A DNA stretch of 8,400 nucleotides from JBDHXE01 sp039810525 (GTDB lineage Bacteria; Bacteroidota; Ignavibacteria; Kapaibacteriales; UBA2268), in assembly GCA_039810525.1 (NCBI GenBank), contig JBDHXE010000112.1, forward strand, positions 1-8,400, in the 5' to 3' direction. This document shows, in pieces, positions 1 to 5,417 of this stretch. The notes below the pieces were generated by a model. It was not told the DNA's origin and did no database searches. It saw nothing but the letters and a program-made list of their open reading frames with translations. Within the stretch, counting starts at the first letter, position 1; each line of letters opens with the position of its first letter. The position numbers and the translations under genes are program-made.

Positions 1-288
1 AAGAAATATACACCCGAAGAATACCCAAAATATGATAATTACGATGCTATAAATGTAGATAAAACTTCTGAAATACCAATGGATTATGCGGGTGCGATGG
101 GCGTGCCAATTACATTTTTGGATAAATATAATCCCGAGCAGTTTGAGATAATAGGCTCAGATTATAATGTGAAAGATGGATTATTGCCAGAAATCATTAA
201 TGAAAATTGGGAAGGTAAAGTTGATCGTGCTTATCTAAATGGTAAAAGAATGTACGCTAGACTTTTAATAAGAAATAAGCGGTTGTGA
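1..288 (+). CDS. EcoRI-family adenine-specific DNA methyltransferase, C-terminal fragment (5' end outside window)
   Basis: The frame is open from base 1 and stops at TGA 286-288, giving 95 residues of the C-terminus of a larger protein. An internal ATG at 79 is not the real start, because the 26 codons before it (KKYTPEEYPKYDNYDAI...) read as normal protein. The piece MGVPITFLDKYNPEQFEIIG, followed by a short loop and then LNGKRMYARLLIRNK, matches what I know of the end of the EcoRI-type adenine methyltransferase family, where a G-V-P-I-(S/T)-F-L-x-K-Y-N-P-x-Q-F block precedes a G-K-x-x-Y-x-R-(I/L)-L-I strand. Enzymes of this family transfer methyl from S-adenosylmethionine to adenine N6 in a specific site. 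The catalytic DPPY-like motif and SAM site would lie upstream and cannot be checked. No restriction endonuclease gene follows; the next gene is efp on the other strand. Whether it is an orphan methyltransferase or paired with an upstream nuclease is unknown. Confidence 0.82.
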   Translation, partial: KKYTPEEYPKYDNYDAINVDKTSEIPMDYAGAMGVPITFLDKYNPEQFEIIGSDYNVKDGLLPEIINENWEGKVDRAYLNGKRMYARLLIRNKRL

Positions 289-291
289 GGG

Positions 292-352
292 TCTTCCTAG
301 TCGTCCTACAACTTAGAGGTGTAGGACGACTAGGAAGAAGTGTAGGACGACT
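292..352. repeat. Three-copy 12-mer element with a perfect 19-bp inverted repeat
   Basis: The word TGTAGGACGACT occurs at 320-331 and 341-352 on the plus strand and as its reverse complement at 299-310. The first two boxes lie inside a perfect 19-bp inverted repeat (292-310 with 320-338) with a 9-base loop (311-319). The third box repeats the second exactly 21 bp further on, about two helical turns. The element starts 4 nt after the methyltransferase stop codon and is visibly richer in G+C than its surroundings. No T-run follows the stem, so it is not a canonical intrinsic terminator. It could be a dispersed palindromic (REP-like) unit, a protein-binding array or an RNA 3'-end structure. The sequence alone does not decide between these. 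Confidence 0.85.
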
Positions 353-509
353 GAACATTAAACTAATTTCTTGTTCTTAACTTATGAAGTAACCGCTTCC
401 AGCATTTGCTTAGTTATAGGCTATCCTTTTTCATTATATTACCCATAACCAAGGTTAGCATTCATTTCAGCCACGCTCAATGAGTGGATTACCTTTTTTT
501 AAAAAAAAT
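353..509. other. Noncoding intergenic stretch between methyltransferase tail and efp
   Basis: No convincing gene lies here; all six frames are interrupted. Up to about 490 the base composition is more mixed than the AT-rich spacers elsewhere in the window, which hints at a structured RNA or a decayed element, but I recognise nothing. It ends in a T7A8 run (494-508) directly beside the efp stop codon. A weak CCAC/GTGG stem (471-474 with 484-487) precedes the T-run on the plus strand, so a poor terminator for the upstream gene is possible but not supported well. Confidence 0.5.
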
Positions 510-1073
510 TTATTCTTTTACTCTATCCAAATAGTCGCCTGTTGCAGTATCAATACGCACCAAATCACCTTCGTTCACAAAAATTGGTACATTGATAGTA
601 GCTCCAGTTTCGGTAGTAGCAGGTTTCAATACATTGGTAGCAGTGTCTCCTTTAAGTCCGGGCTCAGTATGAGTAATTCTCAAATTGACATTAGCTGGCA
701 AATCAACTCCTAATACATTGCTTTCTTCGAATGAAATCTGTACATCTTGATTTTCTTTTAAAAATTTTAATGGTTCACCTACTATTTCTTCTGGCACATG
801 AATTTGCTCGTAAGTTTCTTGGTCCATAAATACCAACATATTACCTTCTCTATACAAATATTGAAAAGGCTTTTTTTCTACTCGTACAAATTCAATCGTC
901 TCGCCTGAGCGATAGCGATTTTCCATTAATCTACCTGTACGAACAACTCTCATTTTAACTTGATAGAATGCTCTTAGGTTGCCCGGAGTGCGGTGAGTAG
1001 ATTCTAATACCTGAGCTAATTCGCCGTTAAATTTAATAAATGCACCTGGTCTTAAATCTGCTGTAGTTCCCAT
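510..1073 (-). CDS. efp: Elongation factor P
   Basis: EF-P binds the ribosome between the P and E sites and relieves stalling at consecutive prolines. The product is 187 residues, the usual family length. Three domains fit: an N-terminal KOW-like barrel (about 1-62), a middle OB domain (about 65-125, with YLYREG and a VPEEIVGE strand), and a C-terminal OB domain (about 128-187). The last ends in the family signature ETGATINVPIFVNEGD then IDTATGDYLDRV. The tip loop is T29-P-G-N-L-R-A-F36. Aligned on the E. coli loop PGKGQAF, the residue at the modified Lys34 position is Asn32, with an Arg two residues later. This Asn form is what I recall from Chlorobi EF-P, so lysyl- or rhamnosyl-type modification at that position is not expected. 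The ATG at 1073 fits the family N-terminus. No Shine-Dalgarno site is visible upstream and there is no operon partner: the neighbours on both sides are on the other strand. Confidence 0.96.
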   Translation of the reverse strand: MGTTADLRPGAFIKFNGELAQVLESTHRTPGNLRAFYQVKMRVVRTGRLMENRYRSGETIEFVRVEKKPFQYLYREGNMLVFMDQETYEQIHVPEEIVGEPLKFLKENQDVQISFEESNVLGVDLPANVNLRITHTEPGLKGDTATNVLKPATTETGATINVPIFVNEGDLVRIDTATGDYLDRVKE

Positions 1074-1187
1074 ATATTATTTTATTTTATATTTTGACAT
1101 AATAGTTTTATAGTGAAGTATATATCTATAAATTATTGATAATATTGATATATTTATTCAAAATATATACCTTGTAGTAATATAATT

Positions 1188-1223
1188 TATTATGATATTT
1201 ATCGATAAAATATATTCATAATA
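1188..1223. promoter_or_regulatory. Nested palindrome around TTTATCGATAAA, possible operator
   Basis: TTTATCGATAAA (1198-1209) is a perfect 12-bp palindrome. It is bracketed by an 8-bp inverted pair, TATTATGA (1188-1195) and TCATAATA (1216-1223), with an asymmetric spacing of 2 and 6 bp. It sits in the shared upstream region of two divergent genes, a reasonable place for a dimeric repressor site. High A+T makes short palindromes common, so this is only a candidate. Confidence 0.3.
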
Positions 1224-1339
1224 TTTAATAATAGATATTTTATTGGGCAATTAATTTGTTTTGGAAATAGACTTTAATAGTATGCCAAGTCAGTAATTAG
1301 ATACCTATATAGCTAATATATAAATAAATATTTTCTTAG

Positions 1340-1369
1340 TTAAAAATATAAAAATATTTCTCGTATAAT
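1340..1369 (+). promoter_or_regulatory. Possible sigma70-like promoter of the lipoprotein gene
   Basis: A perfect TATAAT (1364-1369) is preceded at 18 bp by TTAAAA (1340-1345), a 4-of-6 match to TTGACA. Transcription would start near 1376 and leave a leader of about 70 nt before the ATG at 1446. In DNA this AT-rich a chance TATAAT is likely, so the support is mainly positional. Confidence 0.3.
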
Positions 1370-1436
1370 TTCAATAATTAATAAAACAATTATTAATAAT
1401 TTGCGTTTAAATTTATTAACTTTTTATGTTTTAATT

Positions 1437-1440
1437 GGAG
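1437..1440 (+). promoter_or_regulatory. Shine-Dalgarno site deciding the lipoprotein start
   Basis: GGAG with a 5-nt spacer to the ATG at 1446 is one of the few clear ribosome binding sites in the window. It argues for the 1446 start over the upstream TTG at 1401. Confidence 0.6.
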
Positions 1441-1445
1441 CTTAT

Positions 1446-2213
1446 ATGAAATCAAAATTATTGCTTATTTTAGGCTTGTCTGCTGCCTTATTCTTTGCTT
1501 CTTGTTCGTCAGATAATAATTCTACTAATCCAACTCCTTCTGGCGATTTTTATAATTTTAAAACAGGTAATTTCTGGGTATATAATGTATCTACTATCAA
1601 TCCAGATTCTGATGAAGAAACAGTTACTCGCGATTCTTCGGTAATTGTGGGCCAAGAAATGAAATTTGGCAAAAATGCTTTTAAATTTACTAAGTACTCC
1701 AACAACGAACAAAGTGGCGATTTATATCAATATTCAGAAAATGCTGTACTATATGGTTTGCTATCATCATTGATGCCAAGTGGGGAAATGGGTATCCCTA
1801 CTACTCAAGTAGAAGATACTTGGATCAAAATGGCTGATCCTAATGCAAGTGGTAAATGGGATATTTATACTTTGAATCTTGCTGAAGTGCCTTTAGATTT
1901 AGGAGGTATTAATTTAAAATTTTCTGGTACAATTAAATTTGATGGTATGAAAGGCGAAAAAAAAATTGTTAATGTATTAAACAAAGATTATACTGCTCAA
2001 AAATATACTATAAATGCTAATATTAATATTTCTGCAACTTTTAGTGGAATACCTCTCCCAATAGTGGCAACTATTCCTACACATTTCTATTATGTAGACG
2101 GAATAGGATTGGTAAGAACTCAAACAGAATCAGTGGCTATCAACCTAATAGCTACTACTTACAATACCCCATCTTCCGAATCTTTATTGATTAACTACAA
2201 CGTAACCAAATAA
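1446..2213 (+). CDS. Secreted lipoprotein of unknown function
   Basis: The product is 255 residues. The N-terminus MKSK, a hydrophobic stretch (5-17) and the lipobox F17-A-S-C20 form a lipoprotein signal peptide, so the mature protein starts with a lipidated Cys20 followed by SSDNNSTNPTPSGD, a flexible tether. The start at 1446 is chosen because GGAG lies at 1437-1440 with a 5-nt spacer and because it gives a proper signal peptide. A TTG at 1401 would add 15 residues before the basic start and is unlikely. After the tether comes FYNFKTGNFWVYNV (35-48), a G-N-x-W-x-Y pattern I know from many small Bacteroidota/Chlorobiota lipoproteins without assigned function. The rest is rich in alternating polar and hydrophobic residues, suggesting a beta-rich fold. 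There is no catalytic motif and I cannot assign a role. It is monocistronic, ending at a strong terminator. Confidence 0.85.
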   Translation: MKSKLLLILGLSAALFFASCSSDNNSTNPTPSGDFYNFKTGNFWVYNVSTINPDSDEETVTRDSSVIVGQEMKFGKNAFKFTKYSNNEQSGDLYQYSENAVLYGLLSSLMPSGEMGIPTTQVEDTWIKMADPNASGKWDIYTLNLAEVPLDLGGINLKFSGTIKFDGMKGEKKIVNVLNKDYTAQKYTINANINISATFSGIPLPIVATIPTHFYYVDGIGLVRTQTESVAINLIATTYNTPSSESLLINYNVTK

Positions 2214-2234
2214 AATATTAATAAAAATATTACT

Positions 2235-2276
2235 AAGCTGTTTCATATTATATAATTTATGGAACAGCTTTTTTTT
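2235..2276 (+). terminator. Intrinsic terminator after the lipoprotein gene
   Basis: The stem AAGCTGTTTCAT (2235-2246) pairs with ATGGAACAGCTT (2259-2270) over 12 bp with a single G-U pair; one more A-T pair closes the loop. A run of eight T (2269-2276) begins at the last two bases of the right arm. It lies 22 nt after the lipoprotein stop codon. Confidence 0.9.
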
Positions 2277-2300
2277 ATTTTAATTTATTATAGCTTAGCA

Positions 2301-2320
2301 ATGATTTTAACAAAAATCAT
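2301..2320. other. Small perfect stem-loop upstream of dut
   Basis: ATGATTTT (2301-2308) and AAAATCAT (2313-2320) form a perfect 8-bp stem with loop AACA, followed by CTTTTT at 2325-2330. It lies just upstream of the proposed dut -35 box. It could be an operator or a weak second terminator behind the strong one at 2235-2276, or simply chance in AT-rich DNA. Confidence 0.3.
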
Positions 2321-2328
2321 ATAACTTT

Positions 2329-2357
2329 TTGAATAAAATTTCGTTTATTACTATAAT
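2329..2357 (+). promoter_or_regulatory. Sigma70-like promoter of dut
   Basis: TTGAAT (2329-2334) and a perfect TATAAT (2352-2357) are separated by exactly 17 bp, the optimal spacing. The expected start point near 2364 leaves a leader of about 37 nt before the dut ATG at 2401. It follows the terminator of the previous gene. If real, the in-frame TTG at 2329 lies outside the transcript and cannot start dUTPase. Confidence 0.55.
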
Positions 2358-2400
2358 TTTCAATACAATTTCTTTTTTATTATTAATTTTTTTAATAGCT

Positions 2401-2841
2401 ATGAAAGTTAAAATAATTAAATTAGAGCACGCAAACAATTTACCCCTACCTACTTATATTACTAATGGCTCTGCTGGTATGGATGTATGTGCAGCAAACA
2501 AAGAGCCAATAGTAATAGTGCCACGCGAAACTCTTATGATACCCACTGGACTATCAATCGAACTACCACAAGGGTATGAATGTCAAGTAAGGAGCAGGAG
2601 TGGGCTCGCAGCTAAAAATGGTATTTTTTGCCTTAACGCACCCGGCACTATAGACAGTGATTTTAGAGGCGAAATCAAAGTTATTTTATCAAATTTTGGC
2701 AACGAACATTTTACCATTAATTATGGTGATAGAATAGCGCAAATTGTAATAGCCAAATACGAAAGAGTTACTTGGGATATGGTAGATACACTAAGTAGCA
2801 CTGCAAGAGGCGATGGTGGATTTGGTAGCACGGGCAAATAG
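2401..2841 (+). CDS. dut: Deoxyuridine 5'-triphosphate nucleotidohydrolase (dUTPase)
   Basis: Hydrolyses dUTP to dUMP and pyrophosphate, which keeps uracil out of DNA and supplies dUMP for thymidylate synthesis; cytosolic homotrimer in this family. All five trimeric-dUTPase motifs are present in the 146-residue product: motif 1 SAGMDVCA (24-31), motif 2 RSRSGLAAKNG (64-74), motif 3 GTIDSDFRGEIKV (82-94) with the expected catalytic Asp85, motif 4 GDRIAQ (109-114), and the C-terminal motif 5 RGDGGFGSTG (136-145) with the uracil-stacking Phe141. The length is normal. The frame stays open back to a TTG at 2329, which would add 24 mostly hydrophobic residues. I prefer ATG 2401 because it gives the family length and because a good promoter overlaps the extension. 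The stop overlaps the next gene by 29 nt, so the two are probably co-transcribed and translationally coupled. Confidence 0.96.
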   Translation: MKVKIIKLEHANNLPLPTYITNGSAGMDVCAANKEPIVIVPRETLMIPTGLSIELPQGYECQVRSRSGLAAKNGIFCLNAPGTIDSDFRGEIKVILSNFGNEHFTINYGDRIAQIVIAKYERVTWDMVDTLSSTARGDGGFGSTGK

Positions 2842-3361
2842 TAATATACATACTATCGACATTAATAAATTATTAAAGAATCTATCCAGACAAGGAATAA
2901 TTGCTTTGCTGAATAGCAACCCTGAATATGTAAACTTAATTTTTGATAATATTCTACAAAATCCTGATACTCTACATTGGAGAACACTGTGGGCATTAGA
3001 ATTGTATATTGCTAACAATGAGAGTAGATTATATCAATGCGTTGATACGCTAATTCGCCTTCTTCCTATATCTAATGATTCGATGAAACGCGTTATACTT
3101 AAATTATTAGGAAAAATTACTTATAAAGATGATTTTGCAGGTGAATTATTTAATGTTTGTATAGAAATATGGTCTAATGTAGATATTAAATCTGGCACAA
3201 GATATTTGGCTTTCACTCATCTTATATTAATATCAAAGATACACCAAGAACTAAGAAGAGAGATGATTATTCTTACTGATTCACATTTTGTAGAGCCCTT
3301 ATCGCCGGGTATTAGAACTTCTGTAATCAAATTAATTAACAAAACCTTTACATTTCATTAA
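2813..3361 (+). CDS. Hypothetical all-helical, HEAT-like protein coupled to dut
   Basis: A 182-residue protein I do not recognise. It has no signal peptide or membrane segment and looks cytosolic. From about residue 16 the sequence is a series of amphipathic helices (roughly 52-66, 72-84, 89-101, 109-120, 126-140, 143-154, 166-178) with short polar turns, the pattern of a HEAT/ARM-like helical repeat protein. No catalytic motif is visible. The ATG at 2813 lies inside the dut codons for motif 5, in the +1 frame relative to dut, so the genes overlap by 29 nt. No ATG, GTG or TTG occurs soon after the dut stop in this frame, so the start must lie in the overlap; GTG 2816 and TTG 2822 are the alternatives. 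This is coupled to dut, but a functional link to nucleotide metabolism is inference only. Confidence 0.75.
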   Translation: MVDLVARANSNIHTIDINKLLKNLSRQGIIALLNSNPEYVNLIFDNILQNPDTLHWRTLWALELYIANNESRLYQCVDTLIRLLPISNDSMKRVILKLLGKITYKDDFAGELFNVCIEIWSNVDIKSGTRYLAFTHLILISKIHQELRREMIILTDSHFVEPLSPGIRTSVIKLINKTFTFH

Positions 3362-3425
3362 AATTGAGTGTTCATAAAGAGCAATTCTTTTAAATTAATA
3401 TAGCTCGGTTAATATTATATGTATT
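3362..3425. other. Convergent intergenic spacer
   Basis: A 64-bp AT-rich gap between the 3' ends of the HEAT-like gene and the GLUG-repeat gene. It has no clear hairpin with a T-run on either strand; only a 7-bp direct repeat TTAATAT stands out, which is weak at this composition. Confidence 0.4.
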
Positions 3426-5279
3426 TTAGTATTTATTCACATTAGTTAAGGTAATCAAATAATAACTACCTTCGTCTATAATTGAACTATGATTGCCATC
3501 TAGAGGAATATAGCGATTCTTTGTATTATCATATTTTCTAATCTGGCTTACACTTGTCAAAACCTTAGGTGCAATAGTAGATTTTTCAATTTTGAATGTA
3601 ATAGTTGCATCTAGATCCTCAGTGCCGCTTATATCGATGAAGTCATTGCATATCCTGCCAATTGTGCTAGTATTGTTGTTTATTTTGATAAATATATCCG
3701 GCAATATATTGGAAGCAGTAGTAAATGTAACAGTATTATCGTGTGTGCCATCTGTAATTGGAAAAGTCTTAGTAATATTTGGCGATATACTTTTCATTAC
3801 TAATCTACCATTATTGGTAGTTTGAATCAACCCACCATTAATATTGCCGTTTAGCTCAAAATCATAATTGCCTAATACTACATTTATATCTGAGAAATCA
3901 ATACTGCCAGTAAATGTAGTTGTTCCTACATCGGCTATATGTAGAGTGCTAGTTCCAGTACACACTCTTTTCATAGCTTCGGCTAAATCATTAAATTGAG
4001 TTTTATTAAAGAGCGGATATGAACTACTGTAATGGGTATCAAAATATACATTTGCTTGGCATAGTATTTTGATGCCCGGTATTGGGTTTACTACTGGTGT
4101 AGCACCGGGAGTATCGTAATTAATGTTTCTTAGATAAGGATAAGATGACAAATACGTTCCGTCTTGTATATCCCATATAGTTGTAAAATCCCAATTAGCA
4201 TTCGTAAAGGTAGTAATTGTCTTCATTTCGTTTGTATGTTTACCTTGTGCTGCTGCAGACCCACTTTGACCACTTGCATCAATATCCCAGAAGCAATTAT
4301 TAACTTCTCCAGCAGATACACTACCAGCAAAACCACCATTGTATAATATACTACTAGCAGAACCTATGCTAAAACTATTATTTATCGTACCTTTTACATG
4401 ATAACCCACAAATCCGCCCGCATAAATATTAGCATTGGCTGAACCTAAGCTATAGCAATTATTAACTGAGCCACCTTCAAGATAACCAACAAAACCGCCT
4501 GCCCAATATGATGCACCTACCGAACCAGTGCTATATGAATTATTAACCATACCACTATCTATCCAACCAACAAAACCGCCTGTATACATATTGCCATAAG
4601 CTGATGACTTACTATAGCAATTGATTACTAATCCACTATCTAAATAACCTACAAAAGCTCCTGTATAGGCAAAACCAGAAACTGAGCCTAAGCTATAATT
4701 ACCCATATTATTTCCTAATTTTTGATAGCCTACTAATCCGCCAGTGTTGTTGGTACCTATTAGATCGCCTACACTATAATTATTAGTCAAAAATCCACCC
4801 TTTTGATAGCCCACTAATCCACCTACATTATTGTGCCCATGAATATTAGAATTTAGCAATCCTATATTCTGAATAGTAGCAGAAAGTATTGCCCCAAATA
4901 GAGCAATATTATCATTACCTGACCTTTTGATATACAAATTACTTATGGTATAATTCTGTCCATTATAATTGCCTGCAAAATTAGAACCACTATTACCAAT
5001 TGGAGCAAAACCTTTCTGATCTTCTGTGTCCCAATTGGCATCTCCATCACCATCCCAATCTACTTTAGTTTCATCTTCATCAAAAATTATATTTGCAGTC
5101 TGTATAAAATATTTACCAGCTATCCAATCAGATTGAGTATTGGATAGTTCTATTAAATTATTAGTAGTTGCAATTTGATAAGGATTAGCTTGCGTGCCAT
5201 TCCCGCCCGAATATATACCAGCGAAAGATACACTAAAAGCTACCATTAGTAAAATTAAGAAAATGATTTGTTTACTCAT
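3426..5279 (-). CDS. Exported GLUG-repeat (beta-solenoid) surface protein
   Basis: A 617-residue protein. ATG 5279 is chosen because MSKQIIFLILLMVAFSVSFA is a standard signal peptide with likely cleavage after Ala20; an ATG at 5387 would add 36 residues ahead of it. Residues 22-40 (GGNGTQANPYQI) and an Asp-rich segment WDGDGDANWDTEDQKGFAPIG (75-95; possible Ca2+ loop, inferred) are the usual lead-in to GLUG repeats. Seven GLUG units follow at an exact 27-residue period, with cores (V/T/A/N)GG(L/F)(V/A)G, or TGAFVG, at 152, 179, 206, 233, 260, 287 and 314; a degenerate eighth (IALFG) precedes them. NCFWDID and the region to YPYLR (about 383) close the solenoid as in other family members. Residues about 395-617 are an unassigned, beta-rich, Asn/Thr-rich domain. 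GLUG proteins are usually surface or adhesin-like; the ligand is unknown. No recognisable type IX secretion tail is seen. It is 138 nt downstream of the M1 peptidase gene on the same strand. Confidence 0.88.
   Translation of the reverse strand: MSKQIIFLILLMVAFSVSFAGIYSGGNGTQANPYQIATTNNLIELSNTQSDWIAGKYFIQTANIIFDEDETKVDWDGDGDANWDTEDQKGFAPIGNSGSNFAGNYNGQNYTISNLYIKRSGNDNIALFGAILSATIQNIGLLNSNIHGHNNVGGLVGYQKGGFLTNNYSVGDLIGTNNTGGLVGYQKLGNNMGNYSLGSVSGFAYTGAFVGYLDSGLVINCYSKSSAYGNMYTGGFVGWIDSGMVNNSYSTGSVGASYWAGGFVGYLEGGSVNNCYSLGSANANIYAGGFVGYHVKGTINNSFSIGSASSILYNGGFAGSVSAGEVNNCFWDIDASGQSGSAAAQGKHTNEMKTITTFTNANWDFTTIWDIQDGTYLSSYPYLRNINYDTPGATPVVNPIPGIKILCQANVYFDTHYSSSYPLFNKTQFNDLAEAMKRVCTGTSTLHIADVGTTTFTGSIDFSDINVVLGNYDFELNGNINGGLIQTTNNGRLVMKSISPNITKTFPITDGTHDNTVTFTTASNILPDIFIKINNNTSTIGRICNDFIDISGTEDLDATITFKIEKSTIAPKVLTSVSQIRKYDNTKNRYIPLDGNHSSIIDEGSYYLITLTNVNKY
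4290..4826 (-). repeat. GLUG tandem repeats, 81-bp period
   Basis: Codons for residues 152-330 of the GLUG protein. Units are 27 codons long with no insertion between cores, but the nucleotide copies have diverged, so this is an old protein repeat kept by selection on the fold rather than a fresh tandem duplication. The most alike units are those at 233, 260 and 287 (GGFVG and N-(N)-(C/S)-Y-S cores). Confidence 0.85.
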
Positions 5280-5417
5280 AAAATATATTCCATCAGTATT
5301 GATATAATTTAACTTATAGTTATAACATAGCAATAAGTGCGAAAATAAGAAAAATCTCGCAAGAGTAAAATAAAAAATTATCATCAATAAAAATAGTAAT
5401 ATTTTACAAATAATAAA
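5280..5417. other. Spacer between M1 peptidase and GLUG gene
   Basis: A 138-bp AT-rich gap on the transcribed minus strand. I see no convincing terminator for the peptidase gene; the best stem is CTC-TTGC-GAG near 5352-5361, too short to trust although it is followed by T-rich DNA. No clear promoter for the GLUG gene is visible, so read-through from the peptidase gene is possible. Confidence 0.4.

Larger units (their letters stand above)
1074..1445. other. Very AT-rich noncoding region between divergent efp and lipoprotein genes
   Basis: About 370 bp without a gene, made mostly of A and T. It must contain the promoters of efp (leftward) and the lipoprotein gene (rightward). Apart from the palindrome at 1188-1223 and a TATAAT at 1364, I see short degenerate repeats such as two ATTGATA copies near 1135-1150, which are expected by chance at this composition. 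I see no tRNA, no open frame and no DnaA-box cluster. Confidence 0.7.

Noticed and set aside
299..352. Three repeated boxes as a tiny CRISPR array
   Set aside because: Boxes are only 12 bp, one is inverted and spacers are 9 bp; no cas gene is near.
277..398. Inverted pair AAGCGGTT / AACCGCTT flanking the three-box element as terminal repeats of a mobile unit
   Set aside because: Only 8 bp match with no extension, the left copy lies inside the methyltransferase codons, and such a pair is expected by chance in a region this size.
372..418. Integron attC-like site (TAACT ... AGTTA with an inner GAAG/CTTC stem)
   Set aside because: The outer boxes do not fit the RYYYAAC/GTTRRRY consensus well and the inner arms are too short and asymmetric.
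480..713. Plus-strand open frame opposite efp
   Set aside because: It is the shadow of a fully supported efp gene and has no family resemblance of its own. The same reasoning removes the short frames opposite the lipoprotein, HEAT-like, GLUG and peptidase genes.
1401..1445. Upstream TTG start for the lipoprotein
   Set aside because: It would put 15 extra residues before a standard lipoprotein signal peptide; GGAG is placed for the ATG at 1446.
1074..1445. Replication origin
   Set aside because: High A+T alone is not enough; no DnaA-box cluster and no dnaA, dnaN or gidA-type neighbours are seen.
5352..5361. CTC-TTGC-GAG hairpin as terminator of the peptidase gene
   Set aside because: A 3-bp stem is too short to be credible despite the T-rich DNA after it.
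5280..5387. 36-residue N-terminal extension of the GLUG protein
   Set aside because: It precedes a complete signal peptide starting at 5279 and reads as AT-rich intergenic sequence.
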